From: Telmatactis stephensoni
Taxonomy: Eukaryota > Cnidaria > Anthozoa > Actiniaria > Isophelliidae
Direction: 5' to 3'
Assembly (NCBI GenBank): GCA_029948255.1
Contig: JALIZF010001759.1
Coordinates: 362,501 to 426,500, forward strand
DNA: 64,000 nt
Part shown: piece after piece, positions 10,601 to 18,201 of the stretch
How the letters are laid out: the number at the start of each line of letters is the position of its first letter
How positions within the stretch are numbered: the first letter of the stretch is position 1
Translations under genes and position numbers: made by a program
The notes under the pieces: generated by a model
The model's input: the letters and a program-made list of their open reading frames with translations, nothing else
What the model was told of the DNA's origin: nothing
Databases searched by the model: none

Positions 10601-13054
10601 CAATTCAAGAATAGGAAAATGTTCTCATTGCACACATGCATGAAACTAGAATACAGTTATCTATAGTAATTTGACAGATTCCATTTTTTTGGTTGTACAT
10701 GAAGCACAATCCAATGAGAACAAAAACATACATGTACATCACAAGATGAAGTTCATTAAGTGGCATTTTTTTCACCTGTGCATCTACTAGTCAAGAGTAC
10801 AAGAAAAAATAGAATCGATTTGTTTTATACATGTAATACTGAAACATTTAAAGCCAATCATATCACCCATAAAATTCAATGGCATCTTATAATATGTTTG
10901 TTTACCATTACTGAACACAGTTCTTGAATAATCACAGTATGGTTACCAATATTATACACCTAATCCAAAAAATGTTGTCGCAACAAGTCCACAGTGTACA
11001 CTCTAAGACAGCAAAGGATTTTGGCAGCTTTTCTTTTAATTAATCCATCCACTTTAAATTATCTTTCCTTGTGCGGTGTTTCCTTGGTGAGCATTTTAAG
11101 CAATTCCAGCAAGCATTTTGAGCAATTGAGCCTTTTGTATTCATGTTTTATGCAATAATAAGATGCTACATGATTACATAATTTACTAGAAAACAACCAA
11201 AATATTTTGCAGTCTTGGAGTGTACACTGTGGACTTAATGTTTGCCTACTTGCCTTCTTCAATTCTTTGTTCTGCTCATCATTATTTTCCTTCATTGAAA
11301 GAGAGAGAAAAATGTTAGGTAACTGGTATGGACGCCTGCTTAACAAGCTGGATTATAGGGTTAGGGTTAGTGCATGTTTGCAAATTGATTCATTCAGACA
11401 TAAGGCAAAACTTGTGCATATTTTCAAACTATTAAGACAAATATAAACAGAATTAATTTATTCCGAGAAAATGATTGATAATCAATCAATGGCTTCGCCT
11501 TGTGAAACATGAGTGGTCTTGGGACCACAAAACAAGTCAGTCCCAGTGAACAATTGTTAATTCTCCTCTTCAAGAGTAAATAAACATACATGAAGACAAG
11601 TAGGGTGTAAATTAGGCTAAGAATAATGGGCTATTGCATTTTATATCTGCACTCCCCCTGTTGAGGACATGTTTTCCAAAATAATCCCTACTCCCTTGGA
11701 TTTTCATTTATTTTGATGAATTTCAAATCATACTCCCTTGGATTTCCATGCATTTTCATGAATTTGAGACCCTACTCCCCTGGATTTTCCAGTTGATTTT
11801 CAAACGGAAGTTGAGGGGGCCCCATGGAATTCCAGAGGGGTTTTATATAGCCCTTTATAATCCCTTGGAATTTCAGATCCTCAACAGGGGGACCGTGGAT
11901 AAATAAAATGCAAATTATATATCAATACAGTAAAAACCCGCATATAAGAACCACTGTTTTTCGAGGTTAGGCTAAAATGGTTCTTATGTAATTGGTATTT
12001 AGTGAGAATTTAGGCTAAGGTGGTTCTTAACTGGTTGAATCTTATATACGAGGCAAAAACAATATGTATATTTATATGTTTGTATTGTATATGTATAAAA
12101 AAATCATTTGCTTATTATTATTGAGTACAAATAATAACATATTGTATTGTATATACATCACCTAAAACATTTGTAAAGCATTTATCTTGTAAAAATTTGG
12201 TCATTCAGCCTGAACTTATATTTTTTTCACCATTTACAAAACAAAAAAAAAGAACATAAATCCAAATCAATGTTGAAACCTTTTATATAAGAACCAGTCT
12301 AATTTCTCAGGCTAAAGTGGTTCTTATTTAAGAGATGCTTAAAAAGCAAATTTTAGCCTAGTGGTTCTTAATCCACTGGTTCTTATATGCGGGTTTTTAC
12401 TGTACTGCACTCTAGTGCAACATAAATAATGCCCATTTGTCGAGAGAGTAAAAGCAAATATGTTTATGAACATGCTAGATTCCACCAGAAATCAGATAAA
12501 ACTATACTTACTGCTGCAGTAGTTGTTGGTATATAAGACAGTATAGTTGGATACTCAGACAGTACTTTATCTAATAATGATTTAAAGACGTCCCCATATC
12601 CAATATCGGCCAGCAAATTTCCCTTCTTTACTCTGAAAGACTTTTTAGGACACTGATAAAGTGATGAAATAGATCGTACTGGTTTATTAACGGCAGAAAT
12701 AAAATCGTCTTGGTCGATGTTGTCTGTAATAGCTTGAACGTTGCCATACAATTGAGTAAGAACATCTAATAACTCAGGGGTATCGTCACAATACGAAACC
12801 AAAATAGGATCAGTAAAACCCCGAGATTTCAATGTCTCTTTCGTGTCTTGTAAAGTTTCAGATATGATATTATTATTATCGGTTTCTTCGACTGTAGCCG
12901 ATCGTGGTCTGTCGCCAGTAGCAGCAGGTTGTTTATGTAAGCAAATTCGCTCGTTAGTGTTAGGTTTTTGGAAGTCATCTTTCACTGTCTGCTGTTTTTC
13001 TTGTATTTCAGGGGTCACTCGTTTTATGATCACTTTCGAACTCCCAGAGCCCAT
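1489..13054 (-). CDS. ARM-repeat / TIR-domain protein gene, 13 exons, ~701 aa
   Basis: Gene model assembled by reading splice sites on the minus strand. Exons: 13054-12512, 11289-11254, 8395-8360, 8276-8241, 8150-8115, 8032-8000, 7879-7682, 7608-7368, 3718-3585, 3219-2961, 2786-2556, 2291-2085, 1604-1489. All junctions are in phase. Donors are GT except one GC, and all acceptors are AG. The predicted protein has a MGSGSSK start suited to N-myristoylation, a globular N-region, six copies of a 12-residue charged repeat, about 300 residues of armadillo-like helices, a TIR domain with the Cys-x-x-Glu motif typical of NAD-cleaving TIRs, and a short SAM-like tail. SARM1 combines the same domain types in a different order (ARM-SAM-TIR). 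NAD cleavage or an innate immune role is inference. No standard symbol can be assigned. Confidence 0.8.
1647..1701. repeat. (TGTC)n microsatellite
   Basis: About 13 tetranucleotide units of TGTC with one TATC variant. It lies just upstream, on the minus strand, of the acceptor of the last exon (1604) of the ARM-TIR gene. Confidence 0.9.
2085..2291 (-). CDS. ARM-TIR gene exon 12 (TIR domain, second half)
   Basis: 207 nt, phase 1 in and out; acceptor TGTCCAG (2293-2292), donor GTAATA at 2084. It starts with the second and third bases of a GAG codon, so the likely catalytic Glu of Cys-x-x-Glu is made across the splice junction. It then encodes AEYAFQLKKDIIPLMMEISY followed by DGWLG and KLWIDLS, the conserved end of this TIR type. 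The acceptor nearer the exon (TTTCAG) would give a stop. If the donor at 2084 is not used, translation ends with Asn repeats at 2068. Confidence 0.85.
2386..2463 (+). repeat. GGGGA-rich purine tract (G-quadruplex capable) inside the TIR intron
   Basis: About 78 nt of almost pure G/A on the plus strand, with more than ten G3-G5 runs. It lies between the two TIR exons, so the minus-strand transcript carries a long C/U-rich tract about 95 nt before the acceptor at 2292. Confidence 0.9.
2556..2786 (-). CDS. ARM-TIR gene exon 11 (TIR domain, first half)
   Basis: 231 nt, phase 1 in and out; acceptor TTATAG, donor GTAATT. It encodes the first TIR half. The beta-A strand is HVMISYQWD, the BB region includes GFKVWMDLEQMGGSTLEAMA, then AVILICISQKYKES, ending at NCRS. 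These match the three classical TIR boxes (box 1 [F/I]-S-Y; a D in the BB loop; Ser and Cys before the catalytic Glu). Confidence 0.88.
2961..3219 (-). CDS. ARM-TIR gene exon 10 (armadillo-like)
   Basis: 259 nt, phase 0 in and phase 1 out; acceptor GTCTAG, donor GTAAAT. It contains two armadillo units: ANEAIPVLMNMINKV...GVKALWVLSFDEDNR, then GLLELLKSLKFDSSNQELKN followed by AASGALWEIQG. The latter closely fits the family pattern (N-A-A-x-x-A-L-W). It links directly to the TIR exon. Confidence 0.85.
3231..3482. repeat. 63-bp minisatellite, 4 copies
   Basis: The unit starts CAACATTCATTATAACAAGT and repeats at 3231, 3294, 3357 and 3420. The period is a multiple of three, so open frames appear on both strands. 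It starts 11 bp beyond the acceptor of ARM exon 10 and is intronic. Confidence 0.92.
3585..3718 (-). CDS. ARM-TIR gene exon 9 (armadillo-like)
   Basis: 134 nt, entered in phase 1 and left in phase 0; acceptor GATATAG, donor GTGCGT. It encodes GPIKFLISLIDKAS and then GLSCGELADGLAQIAINDTN, one armadillo-type unit. The split Gly codon (G|GG) and the preceding ...MANE support the junction. Confidence 0.75.
4020..5440 (-). pseudogene. Degenerate non-LTR retrotransposon ORF (reverse transcriptase)
   Basis: Minus-strand fragments, in order: a basic N-terminal region (5431-5192, NRKSRVREVAIEQK), a linker (5085-4879, WETRDTGNTNWEWLKDIESA), a palm entry (WFSEGKTTLIPKPG near 4800), and the conserved AWIDVKKAYDSVDHKWL near 4440-4390. 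That last piece contains the first catalytic Asp, in the form typical of site-specific R2-like and related LINEs. Stops and frameshifts are frequent, and I could not find the YxDD box in frame. It sits in the intron between ARM exons 8 and 9 and is surely inactive. Confidence 0.75.
5476..5551. repeat. (ATC/ATT)n imperfect microsatellite
   Basis: Trinucleotide runs of CAT, ATC and ATT with interruptions, directly abutting the next MITE. Confidence 0.85.
5550..5724. repeat. Fold-back MITE, long arms
   Basis: The core is AGCACAGTCAGATAAGAAGC, with the matching GCTTCTTATCTGACTGTGCT around a 15-nt loop (5607-5675). The outer parts (GAGTGTGAAT/ATTCACACTC, CCATTAC/GTAATGG) also pair. Confidence 0.85.
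5894..7309. mobile_element. Non-autonomous DNA transposon, 1.4 kb, TIR GCACCGTACGGTAAGTGG
   Basis: GCACCGTACGGTAAGTGG at 5894 is exactly reversed at 7292-7309. Both ends are followed inward by degenerate ACTTACCG/CGGTAAGT repeats. The interior has no recognisable transposase. It lies in the long intron between ARM exons 8 and 9. Confidence 0.75.
7368..7608 (-). CDS. ARM-TIR gene exon 8 (armadillo-like)
   Basis: 241 nt, entering in phase 0 and leaving in phase 1, acceptor CAACAG and donor GTACAT. It encodes helices with LCLGTLHNMS, CDAVKIILPMI and ATKALLVLAYLIDEENNELI, typical of armadillo-type repeats. The following 3.6-kb intron begins about 60 bp before a DNA transposon (5894-7309). Confidence 0.8.
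7682..7879 (-). CDS. ARM-TIR gene exon 7 (armadillo-like)
   Basis: 66 codons, phase 0-0, acceptor CTTGAAG and donor GTAAGC. It opens with a last charged repeat unit, then continues FLEILLKIAINYTDLCDAIS and an amphipathic helix pair (GLVPVLVDIIDKL). This is the pattern of armadillo repeats: a Gly-x-x-Pro-x-Leu helix start after an alanine/serine-rich helix. Confidence 0.8.
8000..8032 (-). CDS. Microexon 5 (ENQEQNKELKK)
   Basis: 33 nt, phase 0-0, acceptor GAAAG and donor GTAAGC. It lacks one Glu codon relative to the others. The next exon opens with a related stretch (ETEEDQTLKQIKK), so the repeat continues into the ARM part. Confidence 0.8.
8115..8150 (-). CDS. Microexon 4 (ENQEEQNKELKK)
   Basis: 36 nt, phase 0-0, acceptor AAAG and donor GTAAAC. 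The intron to the next microexon is only 82 nt. Confidence 0.8.
8241..8276 (-). CDS. Microexon 3 (GNQEEQNKELKK)
   Basis: 36 nt, phase 0-0, acceptor AAAG and donor GTAAAC. It differs from microexon 4 by one base that changes Glu to Gly at the first codon. Confidence 0.8.
8360..8395 (-). CDS. Microexon 2 (ENQEEKNKELKK)
   Basis: 36 nt, phase 0-0, with acceptor TATAG and donor GTAAGC. It is nearly identical to its neighbours, and the flanking intron sequence is shared with them. Confidence 0.8.
8444..8579. repeat. Fold-back MITE inserted in the microexon repeat unit
   Basis: GGGCCTGTTCACATGAGAGA at the left is reversed at the right (TCTCTCAAGTGAACAGGCCC). The next inner blocks (GTGCCCCTAT, GGATAACTC) also pair. 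It interrupts the duplicated intron unit of microexon 2: the remainder of that unit (AAAGAACTAGCCTTGGTTTC) reappears at 9401. Confidence 0.8.
8580..10980. other. AT-rich intron, no gene seen
   Basis: Intron between microexons 1 and 2. It contains the tail of the split microexon unit at about 9401-9440 and many short non-coding ORFs. Nothing with family motifs was recognised. Confidence 0.6.
10985..11236. repeat. Inverted repeat (25 bp) upstream of microexon 1 donor side
   Basis: AAGTCCACAGTGTACACTCT (10985) is reversed at 11212-11236 with one mismatch (GAGTGTACACTGTGGACTT). The right copy ends 17 bp from microexon 1, so the arms could fold in the transcript next to its GC donor. Confidence 0.7.
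11254..11289 (-). CDS. Microexon 1 of the charged-repeat array (GC donor)
   Basis: 36 nt, phase 0, encoding ENNDEQNKELKK. The acceptor is ...TGAAG before GAAAAT. The following intron starts GCAAGT rather than GT, a non-canonical but known GC-AG type. It is the outlying and most diverged member of a five-exon family; the other four are at 8000-8395. Confidence 0.7.
11652..11893. repeat. MITE, ends CTCCCCCTGTTGAGG
   Basis: Terminal inverted repeat CTCCCCCTGTTGAGG / CCTCAACAGGGGGAC. The interior has several copies of a CTCCCTTGGATTTTCAT-type motif in both orientations. Confidence 0.75.
11928..12402. mobile_element. Pogo/Tc1-mariner-type MITE with TA duplication
   Basis: The ends CAGTAAAAACCCGCATATAA and the exact reverse complement are bordered by TA on each side (11926-11927, 12403-12404). 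CAGT-type ends with TA are characteristic of the pogo/Tigger group. The GGTTCTTAT motif recurs inside. No transposase is present, so it was mobilised in trans. Confidence 0.82.
12512..13054 (-). CDS. ARM-TIR gene exon 1 (N-terminus, myristoylation-type start)
   Basis: Exon of 181 complete codons (phase 0) from ATG at 13054 to the donor GTAAGT at 12511. The start is chosen because ATG GGC sits in a good context (A at -3, G at +4) and gives Met-Gly-x-x-x-Ser-Lys, the classical N-myristoyltransferase signal. The alternative upstream TTG at 13060 is not needed. The region after about residue 60 (DTKETLKSRG, then LVSYCDDTPELLDVLTQLYG) looks helical and may begin the armadillo-like solenoid. I do not recognise a named domain. 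Membrane anchoring is inferred from the motif only. Confidence 0.8.
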
Positions 13055-13099
13055 AATCAAGCCACAAACTTACAAATAAGTGCATTACCGAACTCATGT

Positions 13100-13680
13100 G
13101 CAAGTTCGTTTCTGGTTTCTTGGATACAAAGAAATTTATATGCAAATTAGAGAGCACAGGAGGCCCAGCGTAGCCACTATACTAGACGCATTTTGGGATC
13201 AATATTAGGGGGTGTTTACATGGTACTTGATCTAAAAAAACGATTTTTGAAAAATCCCTCCATAGTAATAATATATGGCAAGGGTGGAAACTTCGCCTCG
13301 AAGCCCCCTAAAAAGCCTTCTCAGTAGGTTTTTGTGATTTTGAAAAAAGCCACTTCTATGCAGTCCTCAATGTTTGGACCTATCACGAACGCTGATTTTG
13401 AGACGACATTATGGGAAAATGGTCGACATTGTCTCTCTGTAAATCAAAATGGTAGAAGAATCGTGACTGCTGCCGCAAAATGTCTCTTTTCTCAAATAGA
13501 CTAGATCAGAAAAAGAAGAAATTACCTCAAAAAGAAAACCTACAGAAAGAAATTGCAATCAGTCGTTGCGTTTTCAAACTATTATTCCTACGTCATCCTC
13601 GTTGTTTTTCATCTTTCACTGACCGCACTTCCGAACTTAGAAGTCATTATCGCGGTTACAGTTGTAAAATCGTGTCTTGC
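13100..13680. other. Upstream region of the ARM-TIR gene, no gene seen
   Basis: Presumed promoter side of the minus-strand gene starting at 13054. No convincing TATA or initiator could be chosen by eye, and no conserved coding sequence was recognised. Confidence 0.45.
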
Positions 13681-13689
13681 AACTGAACA

Positions 13690-14020
13690 CTCACGAGAAG
13701 AAATAATATGCGCGCGACGAGTGACATTGCACGCGCTACAAAGAGTAACAACGGCAGTTCCACGTCCCTCTTGAAACATTCGTTGAAATGTCGCGTTCAA
13801 CACAATGTTGCAGCGTGTCCACCCATTCCAATGTTTCGCGAAACGTTGCGCGCAACAGCCGCAGAAGTAGGATCGAGTTCTACTTCTGCAACTGTCCAGA
13901 ACGGTTGCGCGCAACATTGCACGAAATGTTTCAGTGGTGGACACACTGTGCAACCGTGTTGTGCGCGGTGTTTCAGTAAATGTTTCGGGAAAAGTTGCAC
14001 CGTGTGTCCGGGGCTTAAAG
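13690..14020. repeat. GC-rich fold-back MITE (GTTGCGCGCAAC motif)
   Basis: GTGTCCACC at 13815 pairs with GGTGGACAC ending at 13944. Inside, GTTGCGCGCAAC occurs in both arms with GAAACATTTCG variants. Related pieces continue to both sides. Apparent ORFs here (for example 13708-14130) are by-products of the high GC. Confidence 0.7.
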
Positions 14021-14023
14021 GCC

Positions 14024-14108
14024 CGGTAATACGAGCAACAAAATCGTGCAACGTGTCGCGCAACATTGTTTGTTGCAAGTTTGTAGAGCGATGTTGCTCG
14101 TATTACCG
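14024..14108. repeat. Short hairpin MITE, ends CGGTAATACGAGCAACA
   Basis: CGGTAATACGAGCAACA is exactly reversed at 14092-14108, with GCAACGTGTCGCGCAACATT between. I believe this class is common in anthozoan genomes, from memory of element style. Confidence 0.8.
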
Positions 14109-14113
14109 TACTG

Positions 14114-14345
14114 CAAAAACGCGCGAGTAAATTTACTCACAAACTTGACTAGTAATTCGATGCATGCACAGTAACTCTTCATTTCCGTAAGTAAAACTCA
14201 CTCATGTGAGTAAAACGCGGTTACTCGCTTTTCATCACCCCAAAACGGGAGTAAAATCGCTATTTACTCAAAGATTCGAGTAAAAATTTACTCAAATTAA
14301 TTTACTCAGTAATTTGAGTAAATTTGCTCAATTTACTGAGCTAGT
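14114..14345. repeat. Cluster of TTACTC / GAGTAAA motifs
   Basis: More than a dozen short GAGTAAA and TTTACTC words in both orientations over about 230 bp, many forming local palindromes such as GAGTAAATTTACTC. It may be a degraded fold-back element. Confidence 0.65.
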
Positions 14346-14379
14346 AGCGTTGTACGTACTCAGATATGAGAATAAATAA

Positions 14380-14562
14380 CTTCCTTTCTTTAGGTTCTAC
14401 ACCTTGTTTTACGCAGTTTTTGTCTTTTTTGAGAACTTGTTTCATTTTTCGAACCTATAAACTTTAGAAGATAATATAAAGTTGCAAAACGGTTCTCAAA
14501 GAGGATATATAAAAACTTGTGTAGAAAACACTATAAAAAGGTGTAGAACCTAAAGAAATGAA
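14380..14562. repeat. MITE with ~23-bp inverted ends
   Basis: TTTCTTTAGGTTCTACACCT near 14386 is reversed at 14539-14558 (AGGTGTAGAACCTAAAGAAA). Confidence 0.75.
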
Positions 14563-14840
14563 TAACTACGACAATACCAGATAACCCAATACAAATGAGT
14601 ATTTATCTCAAGGAATTTGGTAATTTGTATTTGCAAAAATGTATTGGAAAACCTTTCTGAAGTGAGTGTATATGAAATGAGAAATAACGTCAACCCTCAT
14701 GCTAAAAAATACCATTTATTTAAACCTCAATTGACTTTTTGGAAAAAAAGAGAAGGGAGGAGGGGTAGATTTAAAAAATATTTGTATGCTGAAAACGTAC
14801 GCTTTATATAAATTGAGTTAAGGAATATAAAACGCGCGCG

Positions 14841-14986
14841 CATGTCTCTGTACTGTGATATAAACACGATGGAAGATGTAGAGCAAGAGAAAAGAAGCTT
14901 AGGAACACGAGGCATAGCCGAGTGTTTTTCTAGCTTTTCGAGTGCTCTACATCTTCCAGAGTGTTTCTATCACAGTACAAGGACAT
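14841..14986. repeat. MITE with ~45-bp inverted ends
   Basis: The left arm runs ATGTCTCTGTACTGTGATAT...GGAAGATGTAGAGC. The right arm runs GCTCTACATCTTCC...ATCACAGTACAAGGACAT. A partial third copy of the outer end lies near 15042-15080. Confidence 0.82.
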
Positions 14987-15309
14987 AATTGATCGTTTTA
15001 TATTGCTTTTATAAAATATTTTCGACGTTTTTTGAACGAGCCATGTCTCTGTCCTCTGATATAAACATGGTAGCCAGCCAATCAGAGCGCGCGTTATATC
15101 TCAAATATTCTATATTTATTAATTGTTGTCATCATTTGTTTCAGATGAAACACAACCCATTTAAAACTACAACCTTATGATGCTGAGTCATCAATCACTG
15201 TTTACTGATCATGCAGCTTCATGCTACCTTGGAGAAAGTAACGGTCAACCATTGAGTTCGATAATTTGAATTCAATAAATTTCTTCACAAGCATATGAGT
15301 TATCACAGC

Positions 15310-15639
15310 TTAAAAGGGGTCTAAGAAAGGCGGAATTCTGGTGGAAACTTGCTGGTATTGTATAAGCATGTCACCAAAGGGGCCATAGTATTCTAGACTC
15401 CTTTTAAACTGCCAGCACTCATGATGGAAGCTACTAGAAGTCTTGCAGACTTTTCCGCAGTATTTTCTGTGTTTATTTAGAAGACATTCAGCGACTGGCG
15501 CGCACCCATTCACTAACGCTTTGTTGTGCTTTGCAGACTTTCTTGAAGTGCATTCTACCTTGAGTTTCAGACACTGACAAGCGGTCTCTTTCTGTTCTTG
15601 CGGTAGGTAGCATCTGACGGGGATATGATGAGTTATCAC
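15310..15639 (-). CDS. Cysteine-rich hypothetical protein, copy 1 (109 aa)
   Basis: Open frame of 109 codons, ending with ...IPPFLDPF and TAA at the low-coordinate side. It has nine cysteines, in motifs such as CYLPQ, CQCLKLKVEC, NGCAPVAEC, YCGKVC and HHEC. It has no clear signal peptide, and the ATG is simply the first in frame. The cysteine density suggests one disulphide-rich extracellular module or a zinc-binding region, possibly one exon of a larger gene. I do not recognise the family. The frame is preserved in the second tandem copy, but since the two copies are identical this is not evidence of selection. Confidence 0.4.
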   Translation of the reverse strand: MITHHIPVRCYLPQEQKETACQCLKLKVECTSRKSAKHNKALVNGCAPVAECLLNKHRKYCGKVCKTSSSFHHECWQFKRSLEYYGPFGDMLIQYQQVSTRIPPFLDPF

Positions 15640-15642
15640 AGC

Positions 15643-15972
15643 TTAAAAGGGGTCTAAGAAAGGCGGAATTCTGGTGGAAACTTGCTGGTATTGTATAAGC
15701 ATGTCACCAAAGGGGCCATAGTATTCTAGACTCCTTTTAAACTGCCAGCACTCATGATGGAAGCTACTAGAAGTCTTGCAGACTTTTCCGCAGTATTTTC
15801 TGTGTTTATTTAGAAGACATTCAGCGACTGGCGCGCACCCATTCACTAACGCTTTGTTGTGCTTTGCAGACTTTCTTGAAGTGCATTCTACCTTGAGTTT
15901 CAGACACTGACAAGCGGTCTCTTTCTGTTCTTGCGGTAGGTAGCATCTGACGGGGATATGATGAGTTATCAC
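15643..15972 (-). CDS. Cysteine-rich hypothetical protein, copy 2 (109 aa)
   Basis: Identical in amino-acid sequence to copy 1, placed 333 bp away in the same orientation. A stop codon separates the copies (DPF, TAA, then GCTGTGATAACTCAT), so they do not fuse into one repeat protein. Expression is unknown, and no promoter can be assigned between the units. Confidence 0.4.
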   Translation of the reverse strand: MITHHIPVRCYLPQEQKETACQCLKLKVECTSRKSAKHNKALVNGCAPVAECLLNKHRKYCGKVCKTSSSFHHECWQFKRSLEYYGPFGDMLIQYQQVSTRIPPFLDPF

Positions 15973-16090
15973 AGCTTAAAAGGGGTCTAAGAAAGGCGGA
16001 ATTCTGGTGGAAACTTGCTGGTATTGTATAAGCATGTCACCAAAGGGGCCATAGTATTCTAGACTCCTTTTAAACTGCCAGCACTCATAT
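15973..16090 (-). pseudogene. Cysteine-rich ORF, truncated third copy
   Basis: Only the C-terminal coding part (about 38 codons to the stop) remains. The break is at CACTCAT, which in complete copies continues into GATGGAAGC. Confidence 0.6.
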
Positions 16091-16234
16091 GTTTCTGTTA
16101 GGGTTGTGGAGAATTTCGAGCAAAATATAAACCTCGGATTGATCTACATGAGTTTATTTATTTCCATTTCTTTCTTTCTTTCGTCCAGCACTATTGATTA
16201 CCAGTAGTTACTGGATTGGTTTTATGAAAACTTA

Positions 16235-16470
16235 TGTGACCAAGTAAACCATTCCAACACTTCACTTTGACTACGGTTTATTCCACTTCACAATCGTAAA
16301 CCCAAACGAACGGCGAGAACTACGATAAGTAATCAATAACAACTAATTAATTACTATCCTACGTTGTTATACAAAGGTTAAGGATTTCATGCATAAGTCA
16401 ACTACAACAAAACTAGCAGAAACTTCAGGTCGATATGTGACCAATCTAAAATAACTAGTGTAAACACACA
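16235..16470 (-). repeat. Inverted LTR fragment (3' end of the Gypsy LTR)
   Basis: About 236 bp matches, in reverse complement, the last third of the LTR at 36631-37286 (for example GGTTTACTTG at its end and GTAGTTGACTTATGCATGAA). Orientation is opposite to the downstream pol ORF, and the homology stops at TAAACACAC. A short tandem ACAAATACAAGGAGTA repeat follows. Confidence 0.8.
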
Positions 16471-16512
16471 AATACAAGGAGTACAAATACACACACACAA
16501 ATACAAGGAGTA

Positions 16513-18201
16513 TTGTCACGCCAACAAAAGTTAATTGAAGATCTAGTGAAAACTGTGAAGACGCTTGAAGGAAAGAACAAAGCCTCCAAAGAATGGAAGT
16601 GCTACAGCTGTAACGAACCATGCAGGACACATCGCAAGGAATTGCCCAGTAAAGAAGAGTCGAAGTCAAAACCCACCGCAGACGGGAGGAGACAAGTCAA
16701 GTGGTCCGTCAAACAGGGACCCCCCACAGCATTGAGTCAGGCTGTGGGAGGGGCAGTCAAAGACTCATTTTCATTTGATAATTTAGATGAAGTTTTTGAA
16801 AGAACTGTAGGGACTTGCCCTACGACTGTTGTTACTATGAATGGTGTTGTTGTACCGTGCATTTTAGACACGGGGTCGCAAGTTACGACCTTATCTGAAA
16901 GTTTTTTTTATAAACATTTTATTGGAAAGGCATTGAAGCCTTTGAACGGTTGGCTTACCCTTACGGCAGCCAGTGGTCTTGATATACCTTACGTTCGTTA
17001 TATCGAGCTTGATATTGAAGCTTGTGGTGTTACAGTTCCACAAAGAGGAGTTCTAGTTCTCAAAGACAGCGTGCAAAATAACGAGAGTGAAACAAGATTG
17101 CCAGCATTGATTGGAATGAACGTGATTAGCCAGTTGAAAGAGAAAGTCGTCGTAAACAGAGCCGAGACTGAAGAGATTAAAGGCCCCTGGGCCAGTGTTC
17201 TTAGAATTCAAGCAGCAAAGAAAGAATTTGCTCGTGTGGCCGGTAAAACGCCTGTGAGAGTACCGAGTGGTTCAGTTGCAGTGTTAAGAGTCTCTTGTGG
17301 TCGAGTTGGCAACTCGGACGACGTGCTTATTGAGAGATTATCTACCTCACTTCCAGGTAGCATTGTTCTTGTTGACACATATGCAAAGGTAAAGACTGGA
17401 GGAGCGTATGTAAGAGTAGCTAATCTAAACGATGATGATGTATGGCTTCAACCAAGAACTAGAGTTGGTATTGTAGAAGAAGTGCCTGAAGAGACTATCT
17501 CCTTAAATCAAGTAGATGTAGATCGTGTAGAAGTAGCTAGAGTGGAAGAAAAGAGTCAGAAAACTACTTGTCCTGTTGATCTAGATGATCTGGAGTGCAG
17601 TTTGTTGCAAAAGGAACAGTTAAGAGCACTACTAGTTAAATATGCAAGCGCATTTGCCGCAGACGACGATGACATAGGATATACGGACAGTGTAACACAC
17701 AGAATATATACTAATGATGATGTTCCAGTGAATCTTCCTTTCAGACGCATACCACCCAGTCAGCTAGCAGAAGTTAAAGAACACATTCAGAAGTTGTTGA
17801 GTCGTGACGTCATCCGTGAAAGCCACAGTCCATATGCATCGCCTATAGTACTGGTAAGAAAGAAGAATGGTGAGTTAAGACTTTGCGTCGATTATCGTCA
17901 GCTGAATGCTAAGACCGTGAGGGACGCATACCCACTGCCAAGAATTGAAGAATCTTTGGACGTCCTTCAAGGAGCCAAATTCTTTTCGCTTGTTGACCTC
18001 GCAAGCGGATTCAATCAGATTGCAATGGATGACAGAGATAAGCACAAAACTGCTTTCACTACACCTTTTGGTCTGTACGAGTACAACAGAATGCCGTTTG
18101 GATCAACAAACGCACCCGCTACGTTCCAGCGCATGATGCAAAGCATCTCGATGATGTTATCATCTACTCGAAGACGTTCGAAGAACACCTCCAGAGACTA
18201 G
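16513..18201 (+). pseudogene. Gypsy-type retroelement pol, part 1 (zinc knuckle, protease, RT palm)
   Basis: A 562-codon frame. It starts inside the nucleocapsid with a degenerate zinc knuckle (CYSCNEPC...). The retroviral-type aspartic protease has CILDTGSQVTTLSE, and the RT has PYASPIVLVRKKNGELRLCV, DYRQLN and FSLVDLASGFNQI (first catalytic Asp) and FGSTNAPATFQRMM. Most of gag is missing, so this is not a real N-terminus. Right after FQRMM there is a deletion and frame change: the sequence jumps directly to the catalytic HLDD box read in the next frame (about 18143 on). It is a Ty3/Gypsy family element by domain order protease-RT-RNase H-integrase. Inactive. Confidence 0.88.

Larger units (their letters stand above)
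15298..16090. repeat. 333-bp tandem duplication, 2.4 copies
   Basis: Units begin at about 15298, 15631 and 15964. The first two appear base-for-base identical. The third stops after about 125 bp at the sequence CACTCAT and continues into unrelated DNA. The identity implies a very recent event or an assembly artefact. Confidence 0.93.

Noticed and set aside
12843..13150. Plus-strand ORFs of 60-78 codons
   Set aside because: Antisense shadows of exon 1 of the ARM-TIR gene, which has correct splice signals and a good start context.
13609..14130. Cys-rich ORFs of 93-140 codons on both strands
   Set aside because: Coincide with GC-rich fold-back MITEs rich in GTTGC/TGC; no conserved pattern and ORFs on both strands.
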